Below the pieces are notes generated by a model. The model was not told where the DNA came from and ran no database searches. It saw only the letters and a list, made by a program, of their open reading frames with translations. A stretch of DNA of 28,981 bases, from positions 1 to 28,981 of the forward strand of contig DASVFT010000106.1 in NCBI GenBank assembly GCA_036379935.1, read 5' to 3'. The position numbers were made by a program, and so were the translations under genes. Positions 8,351-14,061 of the stretch are shown here, piece after piece. This DNA comes from JAOPZW01 sp036379935. GTDB taxonomy: Bacteria > Actinomycetota > Thermoleophilia > Solirubrobacterales > Solirubrobacteraceae. How positions within the stretch are numbered: the stretch's first letter is position 1; each line of letters begins with the position of its first letter.

Positions 8351-9271
8351 TCAATGGTCGCGGCTACCGAGCGCCAGGAATGCATCGACGCGGTCGGACA
8401 GGCCCCCACGGGCCGCGGTGCTGGCGGCAAGCAGTGCGGCGAACGCGGCACACCAGGCCCACAGTCGTTGATGGTCCAGGCCCAGCGCGGACGCCAGCTC
8501 GCGGCTGCGCCGCTCCCAGCTACCTGGGTCATCCGCGGCCCAGAACACCCAGTCCACGGCGTCGAACTCGGCGTCGCCCACGCACGGGCGAGGGTCGATG
8601 GCGACCAAGCCGCGGGCGGCACCCCCGTCAAGCACGTTGCCGGGATGCAGGTCACCGTGCAGTAGGACCCTCGCGCTGGGCTCGGCGGCCAGTGCACGCG
8701 CGAGCTCGTAGCCCCGTTGCAAGTGGACGACAGGAACGGCACCGGTTACAGCCTCGCTACGCCGCTCGTGTCGCTCAATCCAGTGCTCGAAGATGAACTC
8801 GACCCGGTTGGCCAGCGAGACGACGCCGTCCGCGACCGCCGGAGCGCCGATGCCGTGCAGCGTGCCGATGAGGGCGGCCACCTCGTTCACCGCAACGGAC
8901 GTGTGCAGCTCCGACAGTGGAGCCTCGTTCGGTATGGCCTCCAGCAACAGCGCGCCCAGCGCCGCGTGCCATCCCCACACGAGCGGAACTCGCCCAGACG
9001 ACGCCCATCTCTGAAGCGCCACCGCCTCCGCGCTCGCAAGCATAGGGTCAGGTGTGAGCTTGAGCACCGCCGGGCGTCCGTCGACTCTTCGACACCGCAT
9101 CACGAGCGAGGTATGGCCGCGCCCGACAGGTTCTCCCACCACGATGTCCCAGCGCTCAGCCAGCTCGGCGAGCACGTCAGGAAGCCGCTCCCACCAAGGC
9201 TCGACCCGCGCGCCGAACCGAGCCAGGAGGCGACCACGAGTCGCGTCGAAGACGGCCGACGAGAGGTCCAC
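8351..9271 (-). CDS. APH(6)-like aminoglycoside/hydroxyurea kinase family protein
   Basis: A 306-residue small-molecule kinase of the aminoglycoside phosphotransferase fold. The ATP lysine is in AVLKLT (Lys71), the catalytic loop is LLHGDLHPGNVL (Asp207), and the metal-binding motif is VAIDPRPCVGDAEFDAVDW (Asp226). The last motif and the N-terminal WxxxLPDVLAELAERW segment resemble the APH(6)/streptomycin 6-kinase group (PF04655). The substrate could be streptomycin or an unrelated alcohol; many chromosomal members give no resistance. The GTG at 9271 begins VDLSSAVF at the usual family N-terminus. It sits between a foreign-looking ATPase gene and the 3' end of a tRNA-Leu gene, so it may be part of an acquired segment. 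Confidence 0.87.
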   Translation of the reverse strand: MDLSSAVFDATRGRLLARFGARVEPWWERLPDVLAELAERWDIVVGEPVGRGHTSLVMRCRRVDGRPAVLKLTPDPMLASAEAVALQRWASSGRVPLVWGWHAALGALLLEAIPNEAPLSELHTSVAVNEVAALIGTLHGIGAPAVADGVVSLANRVEFIFEHWIERHERRSEAVTGAVPVVHLQRGYELARALAAEPSARVLLHGDLHPGNVLDGGAARGLVAIDPRPCVGDAEFDAVDWVFWAADDPGSWERRSRELASALGLDHQRLWAWCAAFAALLAASTAARGGLSDRVDAFLALGSRDH

Positions 9272-9488
9272 GCAACCACAATGCCACGCGCCTCGCGCCG
9301 GCGACACCGCTTTGCGCCCACCGCCCTCTCGACGGCCGGCCCGCGTTATCACACCTCAAAGCGACGCACGGCTCTACCCACGTCCATACGCCGTGCGGGT
9401 GCACAACGCAGCTTGCGGTTTGCCGGCTAGCCCTCCGCGCGCCTCACACTGGTGCGATCAGGCCGCAGTCAGAGGACCAGCTCCTAGG

Positions 9489-9573
9489 TACCCGGGGTGG
9501 GATTCGAACCCACATGGCCCGAAGGCCACGGCCTTTTGAGGGCCGCGCGTCTGACCAGTTTCGCCACCCGGGC
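9489..9573 (-). tRNA. tRNA-Leu(CAA)
   Basis: On the minus strand a full class II tRNA folds. The acceptor GCCCGGG pairs with CCCGGGT, the anticodon stem CGGCC/GGCCG encloses the loop CTCAAAA with anticodon CAA (reads UUG), there is a long variable arm, and the T-arm is GTGGG-TTCGAAT-CCCAC. The discriminator is A, and CCA is not encoded (ACCT follows). The length is 85 bases. Its 3' end faces the lower-GC segment with the ATPase and kinase, the usual geometry for elements that integrate at tRNA 3' ends. Confidence 0.96.
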
Positions 9574-9590
9574 GCGCGCTTAAGCGTACG

Positions 9591-11954
9591 TCAGCCGGCA
9601 GCCGGGACGGTGCGCGTCGAGCCATCGGCACGGCGCTCGGCCCGCGGAGCGCCGGTCGCGAGGAAGGTCTCGAACTCCGGTGCCGGAACGGGGCGGCTGA
9701 GGTAGTAGCCCTGGATGATCTCGCACTCGAGGTCGTCCAGCCGCTGCCAGGTGGCCTCGTCCTCGACGCCCTCGGCGACGACACGCAGGCCGAGCTCGTG
9801 GGCGAGGACGATGGTTGCGCGCACGATCGAGAAGTCCGCTCCCATCGAGCCCATGCTCGACACGAACGAGCGGTCGATCTTCAGCTCGCGCACGGGGAGC
9901 GTCCGCAGGTGCGTGAGCGACGAGTACCCGGTGCCGAAGTCGTCGAGCGAGATGCCGACGCCCAGCTCGCCGAGGCGGGCGATGACGTCGCCGATGCGCA
10001 CGGGATCGGACATCACCGAGCTCTCGGTCACCTCGATCATCAGCGCGGAGGCCGGGACGTCGTGCGCGGCGAGCGCGGTGGCGACCTCGTGGGGGAACTG
10101 GACGTCAAGCAGGTCCGACACGCTGGCGTTCACCGAGACATGCAGGTCGTGTCCGGCAGCGCGCCAGCGCCGGCAGCCCTCGAGGGCCCTGGCCATGACA
10201 TAGCGCGTGAGATCGCGTGAGAGGCCGGAGTGCTCGGCCAGCGCGAGGAACGCGCCCGGTGGCAGCAGCCCGCGATCCGGATGGCGCCAGCGGACGAGCG
10301 CCTCGGCGCCCACGACACGGCGGTCATGGGTCCCAGCCTTGGCCTGGAAGTGCACCTCCATCTGTCCCTGCTCGATCGCGTCCGGCAGCTCGCTGCTCAG
10401 CGACAAGCTCTCGCGCGAGTACCGCTCCTGATCGCTGGCATACGCCTCGTATCCCGTGTGCGACCCCTTGGCGTGGTACATCGCGATGTCGGCGCACTGG
10501 AGCAGCCGCTCGGCATCGCCCGCGTGGTCGGGGAACACGCCGATACCGATGCTCGCCGCCACGTTGAGGTGCAGGCCGTCGATCTCGAAGGGAGCGCGCA
10601 GGGCCTCGCGCACCCGCTCGGCGACACGCCGCGCCGCGGCTTCGTCGCACGGCGCCGCGAGCAGGAGCCCGAACTCGTCGCCCCCGAGGCGTGCCAGGGT
10701 GTCGGTCGGGCGCAGGATCGGGAGGACTCGTGGGCCGATCTGGCGCAGCAGGCCGTCGCCGGCCTGGTGGCCCAGGGTGTCGTTGAGCTCCTTGAAGCGG
10801 TCGAGATCGATGATCAGCAGCGCCAGCGAGCCATTGATGGCGCGCGCACCGGCGATCCCCTCGGCGGCACGCTGCATGAACAGTCGCCGGTTGGGCAGCG
10901 ACGTCAGATCGTCGGTGGTGGCCTGCCGGCGCGTCTCGGTCAGGGCGCGCACGTCGCGGAACGTGAGGGCCGTGCGAAGGAGCGCCATCAGCAGGGTCGC
11001 GGTCGCCAGGACCATGGCGACCGAGTCCAGTTTCGTGAAGTGGTCGTAGACCAGCAGGCCGATCGCGGTCAGCGCGAAGAGCGCGGGGACCAGCAGCATC
11101 GACCAGCCCTCGAGTCGCACGGTCGGTGCGTCGTCCTCGCGGTACCACGCCGCGAGCGCGATCGAGGTGACGGCGGCGAGGTAGAAGATGAGCGAGCTCA
11201 TGCTCGTGCTCGTCCCTCCGCCGGCGATGTGGAGGAGGAACATGACGTCGCCGATCGCCAGCAGCAGGAAGCCGCCGCCCACCAGCATCCAGACGCGGTC
11301 GGCGCGAAAGCCGCGCAGCCCGAGGATGCCCATGACCAGGCCCGCGAGGATCAGGTCGGCGATGGGCTCGGCGAGGTTCGCCGCGAAGGCGGCGAAGTCG
11401 CCAGTCGGCACGCTCAGCGTCGGGCCGAGGACCACGGCCGCGCCCAGCGCGGCAATCCCCAGGCCGGCGACGATGCCGTCCAGCCAGACCCCGGCTGAGG
11501 CGCCATGCCCCTTCTTGCCGCGGGCGAGCCACACCAGCCCGGCGTAGCTGGCCGGGTACATCGAGAGCCAGAGCGCGTTGGCCAGCGAGGGGAAGGGTGG
11601 CGAGGCAAGGTTCTGCAGCCACAGCGACCACACCAGCGTGCCCGCGGTGTAGAGCACGATCCCGGTCGCGATCACGACCCACGGGCCGCGGCTCTCGCGG
11701 ATGCGGACCACGCGCAGGACGATGATCGCCGCCGCGATCACGTAGACCAGCGACGGCACCCAGTCGCGCATGGCGCTGTCGAGCGATGGCACGGGTTCCG
11801 TCGCCGCGTAGATCACGGTGGCCGCGAGCATCGCGGCGAGGGTGGCGAACGCGCCGCGTAGAGCGGCGCGCTCGCGGAACGGAAGCACCCCGAACCACGC
11901 CGCGCGCGTCTGGCGATCACTACGGGCGGGCCAGAGAAGGGGAAGCAGTTGCAC
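9591..11954 (-). CDS. Membrane GGDEF-EAL cyclic-di-GMP turnover protein
   Basis: A 787-residue protein. Residues about 35-330 contain roughly nine or ten hydrophobic segments forming a membrane sensor of unknown ligand. A diguanylate cyclase domain follows, with intact GGDEF (424-428) and an inhibitory I-site RPTD (415-418) five residues before it. The C-terminal phosphodiesterase domain has GAEALVRW (EAL 551-553), EVTESS, DDFGTGYSSL, LKIDRSFV and VVAEGVED. These carry the metal and catalytic residues, so both domains look competent. HFQAKAG replaces the more usual YQPK. It would make or break cyclic di-GMP at the inner face of the membrane. The start is a GTG at 11954 with only a weak ribosome-binding site; a later start near residue 42 would cut into the first membrane helix. 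Confidence 0.94.
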   Translation of the reverse strand: MQLLPLLWPARSDRQTRAAWFGVLPFRERAALRGAFATLAAMLAATVIYAATEPVPSLDSAMRDWVPSLVYVIAAAIIVLRVVRIRESRGPWVVIATGIVLYTAGTLVWSLWLQNLASPPFPSLANALWLSMYPASYAGLVWLARGKKGHGASAGVWLDGIVAGLGIAALGAAVVLGPTLSVPTGDFAAFAANLAEPIADLILAGLVMGILGLRGFRADRVWMLVGGGFLLLAIGDVMFLLHIAGGGTSTSMSSLIFYLAAVTSIALAAWYREDDAPTVRLEGWSMLLVPALFALTAIGLLVYDHFTKLDSVAMVLATATLLMALLRTALTFRDVRALTETRRQATTDDLTSLPNRRLFMQRAAEGIAGARAINGSLALLIIDLDRFKELNDTLGHQAGDGLLRQIGPRVLPILRPTDTLARLGGDEFGLLLAAPCDEAAARRVAERVREALRAPFEIDGLHLNVAASIGIGVFPDHAGDAERLLQCADIAMYHAKGSHTGYEAYASDQERYSRESLSLSSELPDAIEQGQMEVHFQAKAGTHDRRVVGAEALVRWRHPDRGLLPPGAFLALAEHSGLSRDLTRYVMARALEGCRRWRAAGHDLHVSVNASVSDLLDVQFPHEVATALAAHDVPASALMIEVTESSVMSDPVRIGDVIARLGELGVGISLDDFGTGYSSLTHLRTLPVRELKIDRSFVSSMGSMGADFSIVRATIVLAHELGLRVVAEGVEDEATWQRLDDLECEIIQGYYLSRPVPAPEFETFLATGAPRAERRADGSTRTVPAAG

Positions 11955-12028
11955 GTCCGATCTCTCGGTCGCTCGATCCCACTATTGGAGCCTTGAGTGG
12001 ACGGATGTCCGCTTTCCTGACGCGTCAG

Positions 12029-12074
12029 CCGTCGCGTTGCCGCTCCCCGAGCGGTGACCCGTCGCGTTGCCGCT
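12029..12074. repeat. Short 16-base direct repeat, 30-base period
   Basis: The sequence CCGTCGCGTTGCCGCT occurs at 12029-12044 and again at 12059-12074. The second copy includes the stop codon end of the small membrane protein gene. It is a local duplication between the two minus-strand genes with no evident role. A ten-base palindrome TGACGCGTCA lies just before it (12018-12027). The rest of 11955-12072 shows no gene. Confidence 0.6.
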
Positions 12075-12519
12075 ACCTGAGGCGCGCTTCGACGTTCCAT
12101 CTCTGCGCGAAGCCGCGCAGCGCGAAGGCGATCAGCAGGACCTGGACCGGGATGATCAGCAGCGTGACCATGCCCAGGAGTCCCGAGTCCAGCGTCGGGT
12201 CGTGGAAGCCGGTCTTGTCGCGGTCGAACCAGGCGGGACCGGCGACGGCGGCGAAGATGAGCAGGATGACGGCCAGCGCGGCGATGACCGGCAGCACGCC
12301 GCGATTCCAGCGCGCGACGAAGAAGGCGATCACCAGGTAGAGCGCGATGTAGGCCAGCTGGAGCGCCTTCGCGCCCTGAAGCGCGCTCCACCCTCCGATG
12401 GTCACGATCGCGACGAGCGCGGCCGAGACCAGCAGCAGGAAGATGGCGGCCGCTCGCGTCCCCCTGCTCGCGGCCGTCTCGCGGTTGGGGTGATGGATCC
12501 TGGCCTCGTCCTCAGCCAT
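12073..12519 (-). CDS. Small four-helix membrane protein, unknown function
   Basis: A 148-residue protein with a charged N-terminus (about 1-20). Four hydrophobic segments follow: AAIFLLLVSAALVAIVTIGG, the LQLAYIALYLVIAFFVA region, VLPVIAALAVILLIFAAVAG, and LLGMVTLLIIPVQVLLIAFA near the C-terminus. It ends in the basic tail RWNVEARLR. I do not recognise the family. The ATG at 12519 (MAEDEARIHHP) was chosen because the open frame upstream runs into the tRNA-Leu gene on the other strand. It lies upstream of the GGDEF-EAL gene on the same strand, separated by about 118 bases with a short direct repeat, so co-transcription is possible but not shown. Confidence 0.75.
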   Translation of the reverse strand: MAEDEARIHHPNRETAASRGTRAAAIFLLLVSAALVAIVTIGGWSALQGAKALQLAYIALYLVIAFFVARWNRGVLPVIAALAVILLIFAAVAGPAWFDRDKTGFHDPTLDSGLLGMVTLLIIPVQVLLIAFALRGFAQRWNVEARLR

Positions 12520-12578
12520 GGCGGTGCGGACCTTACAATCCGCGGCCGAGCCGCTGCGACGATGGGCACGCGCGGCCG

Positions 12579-12660
12579 GCGGGCGTGGTGGAACTGGTAG
12601 ACACGCCGGCTTTAGGTGCCGGTGGCGCAAGCCTTGGGGGTTCGAGTCCCTCCGCCCGCA
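12579..12660 (+). tRNA. tRNA-Leu(UAG)
   Basis: A class II tRNA. The acceptor GCGGGCG pairs with CGCCCGC, the anticodon stem CCGGC/GCCGG encloses TTTAGGT with anticodon TAG (reads CUA and probably CUN), a variable arm is GGTGGCGCAAGCC-like, and the T-loop is TTCGAGT. The discriminator is A and CCA is not encoded. The length is 82 bases. Its T-arm core is repeated 95 bases downstream beside a truncated gene, which marks this gene as a probable past integration site. Confidence 0.97.
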
Positions 12661-12667
12661 CTGGGGC

Positions 12668-12700
12668 CTCTTCCCGGTTCTTTCCGAGAACTGGGGAGGG
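12668..12700 (+). terminator. Hairpin after tRNA-Leu(UAG)
   Basis: Eight bases after the tRNA a 14-pair stem can form: CTCTTCCCGGTTCT (12668-12681) against AGAACTGGGGAGGG (12687-12700), with a five-base loop and several G-U pairs. It may terminate the tRNA transcript, though there is no U-run. A second shorter hairpin (GCGCCC/GGGCGC, 12704-12719) follows. Confidence 0.4.
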
Positions 12701-12730
12701 CTGGCGCCCGGAGGGGCGCGCGAGAACCGC

Positions 12731-12745
12731 GGGGGTTCGAGTCCC
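12731..12745 (+). repeat. Copy of the tRNA-Leu T-arm core (possible att scar)
   Basis: The 15-base GGGGGTTCGAGTCCC, which forms the T-arm of tRNA-Leu(UAG) at 12636-12650, is repeated exactly here, flanked by a CCGCGG/CCGCGG stem. No acceptor, D or anticodon arm surrounds it, so it is not a second tRNA gene. T-arm sequences are common core sites for tyrosine integrases, and a truncated gene begins about 20 bases further on. I infer a leftover attachment site; a decayed tRNA is the alternative. Confidence 0.5.
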
Positions 12746-12763
12746 GCGGGCCGGGGGTGACTG

Positions 12764-13120
12764 GCGGCGCTTGGGGCGTTCGGCGAAGTCGTTGCCGGCG
12801 ACCTGGTAGCGCCAGCGGAAGTGCAGGAACAGCCGTTCCTTGTTCTTGTGGGCCTCGTGCAGGTCCCAGAAGACCTTGTGGGTGCGGTTGATGGGCTGCA
12901 GCAGCCGCGGCTCCAGCGAGCACCGCACCCGCTGCGGTTGGTCGCAGGCGGGCGTGTGGCGGCCTTCGCAGTGGACGAGCAGGTACGGGTTGCCGCGCTG
13001 GTCTCGGTGGAGGCCGAGCCCAGCGCCGTTGGTGTGGGTGGTGTCGCCGCAGTGGCGGCAGCGCGGCACGCCGTCGCGGCAGCACCATCGGGACGGCTGG
13101 CCCTCGGTGAGCAAGGTCAT
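12764..13120 (-). pseudogene. Truncated zinc-ribbon-like hypothetical protein
   Basis: The minus strand from the ATG at 13120 encodes about 119 convincing residues. They include a Cys-rich N-terminus (CC at 13-14, C-x2-C at 21 and 24, then C51, C59, C67) with motifs CRHCGDTTHTNG, GLHRDQRGNPYLLVHC, NRTHKVFWDLHEAH and AGNDFAERPKRR. It resembles actinobacterial hypothetical proteins that, as I remember them, continue well past AERPKRR. Here the frame instead runs into proline-rich nonsense and then antisense through the tRNA-Leu gene, stopping only at about 12533. I therefore call it 3'-truncated. The break falls next to the duplicated tRNA T-arm, which points to loss during insertion or excision of an element. 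Zinc binding is inferred from the Cys pattern only. Confidence 0.5.
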
Positions 13121-13152
13121 CCGCCACGGCGGCTGGCGACCCGGTCACCGAA

Positions 13153-13317
13153 GTGGTCGGCGTGGTGGGGGAGGAGGGGCATTCCAAGTCACTGGCCGCC
13201 GCCGCCATGGACTGCCAGGGCAACGGCAAGACCGCCAACGGCTGGGCCTGGTGGGGCGTGCAGCGGCCTGCTGGCTGGATGAGCCTGCGCCGCCTTCGCC
13301 GCGCGACCGGCGCCTGA
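13153..13317 (+). CDS. Possible 54-residue small ORF, unrecognised
   Basis: Between the truncated gene and the ArsR operon (13121-13456) the only candidate is a GTG-started open frame containing SLAAAAMDCQGNGKTANGWA and ending in WMSLRRLRRATGA. Its third codon positions are strongly G/C, like real genes here. No family is recognised and no clear ribosome-binding site precedes it. It could be the C-terminal remnant of an element gene. The remainder of the interval (13318-13417) shows nothing but the approach to the arsR promoter. Confidence 0.2.
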   Translation: MVGVVGEEGHSKSLAAAAMDCQGNGKTANGWAWWGVQRPAGWMSLRRLRRATGA

Positions 13318-13423
13318 CGGGGCGGCTCCGTACTCCCTCATCCGGGGGACGTGAGACCGGGATTTGGCGTGGTGGCGTTGGTCGCACGGAGGGCAGGGCA
13401 GGAACGTCGTGCAGGCTACAACT

Positions 13424-13443
13424 TCACAACTGAGAAGTTGTGA
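13424..13443 (+). promoter_or_regulatory. Palindromic operator upstream of the ArsR-type gene
   Basis: The arms TCACAACT (13424-13431) and AGTTGTGA (13436-13443) form a perfect inverted repeat around GAGA. A second overlapping pair, ACAACTT/AAGTTGT, spans 13418-13441, and ACAACT is also repeated in tandem with an eight-base period. A -10-like GATACT (13442-13447) overlaps the right arm, and the ATG follows at 13457, so the transcript should have almost no leader. This is the expected place and form of an ArsR-family autorepressor site. Confidence 0.72.
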
Positions 13444-13456
13444 TACTTTGAGTCAC

Positions 13457-13813
13457 ATGCCGTTGACCCCGACGACCCAACCTCCGCTCCCCGACCGCCT
13501 TATCGACCTCATCGCCCAGCGCTTCCGCTGCCTCGGCGAGCCCATGCGCATCAAGCTGCTGGACCGCCTGCGCGAGGGCGAGGCCACGGTCGCCGAGCTG
13601 CAGGAGGCGGTCGGCGCGTCGCAGCAGAACGTCTCCAAGCACCTCGGCGTGCTGCTCAACGCGGGCATCGTGTCGCGCGCGAAGCGCGGCACGTCCTCGG
13701 TCTACTCCATCGCCGACGAGGGCGTCTTCGACCTGTGCGAGCAGGTCTGCGGCGGCCTTCGCCGCCACGTCGACGACCTCGACTCACTCCTCCAGGAAGG
13801 CGCCGCCCGATGA
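13457..13813 (+). CDS. ArsR/SmtB-family repressor of a sulfur operon
   Basis: A 118-residue winged-helix repressor. LGEPMRIKLLDRLREGEATV leads into the recognition helix ASQQNVSKHLGVLLNAGIV, then the beta-wing RAKRGTSSVYSIAD. It has three cysteines: Cys25 near the first helix, and Cys94 and Cys98 in the C-terminal helix (FDLCEQVCGG). Sulfide/persulfide sensors of this family (SqrR/BigR) use a Cys pair that forms a polysulfide bridge; the positions here are not identical, so metal or oxidant sensing is also possible. The downstream genes favour persulfide. The ATG at 13457 lies just after the promoter/operator. Its stop overlaps the start of the DUF2892 gene (ATGA). Confidence 0.9.
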   Translation: MPLTPTTQPPLPDRLIDLIAQRFRCLGEPMRIKLLDRLREGEATVAELQEAVGASQQNVSKHLGVLLNAGIVSRAKRGTSSVYSIADEGVFDLCEQVCGGLRRHVDDLDSLLQEGAAR

Positions 13814-14061
13814 CTCCCATCTCGTCCTGCTCCACGGCCGGCTGGCCGCTTGAGCGCGTGCTGTTCGCGCTCGCCGGCACGGTGACGCTGCTCAGCGCCC
13901 TGCTGGCCGCCGCCGTCTCACCGTGGTTTCTGCTGCTGACCGTGTTCGTCGGGGTCCACCAGTGGCTGTACGTGGCCGCCGGCGCGTGCCCCGCCTCACT
14001 GCTGCTGTCGCGGCTGTTCGCGCTGCGTAGTGCCCTCTACCCGAAGGAGGTCACCCGGTGA
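13810..14061 (+). CDS. DUF2892 (YgaP-like) small membrane protein
   Basis: An 83-residue protein with two hydrophobic helices (about 15-36 and 38-56) and the typical ending GACPASLLLSRLF. The DUF2892 domain forms the membrane part of E. coli YgaP, where it is fused to a rhodanese domain. Here it stands alone, and the soluble rhodanese is encoded two genes downstream. The ATG overlaps the arsR stop, and its own TGA overlaps the GTG of the MMPL gene, so translation of the three genes is probably coupled. The role is presumably in membrane passage or docking of sulfane-sulfur carriers, but that is inference from context. Confidence 0.85.
   Translation: MTPISSCSTAGWPLERVLFALAGTVTLLSALLAAAVSPWFLLLTVFVGVHQWLYVAAGACPASLLLSRLFALRSALYPKEVTR

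Noticed and set aside
6643..9404. A 12-base direct repeat, GTGCGGGTGCAC, at 6643-6654 and 9393-9404, flanking the ATPase and kinase genes
   Set aside because: Twelve-base repeats are expected many times by chance in 29 kb of GC-rich DNA, and the sequence is not the end of the nearby tRNA. Not strong enough as att sites.
12723..12760. A second tRNA gene around the T-arm copy
   Set aside because: No matching acceptor strand, D-arm or anticodon arm exists upstream; only the T-arm core is present.
12821..13433. Plus-strand open frames opposite the truncated Cys-rich gene
   Set aside because: They are the complement of the convincing minus-strand protein, with no motif of their own, apart from the weak 54-residue frame listed separately.
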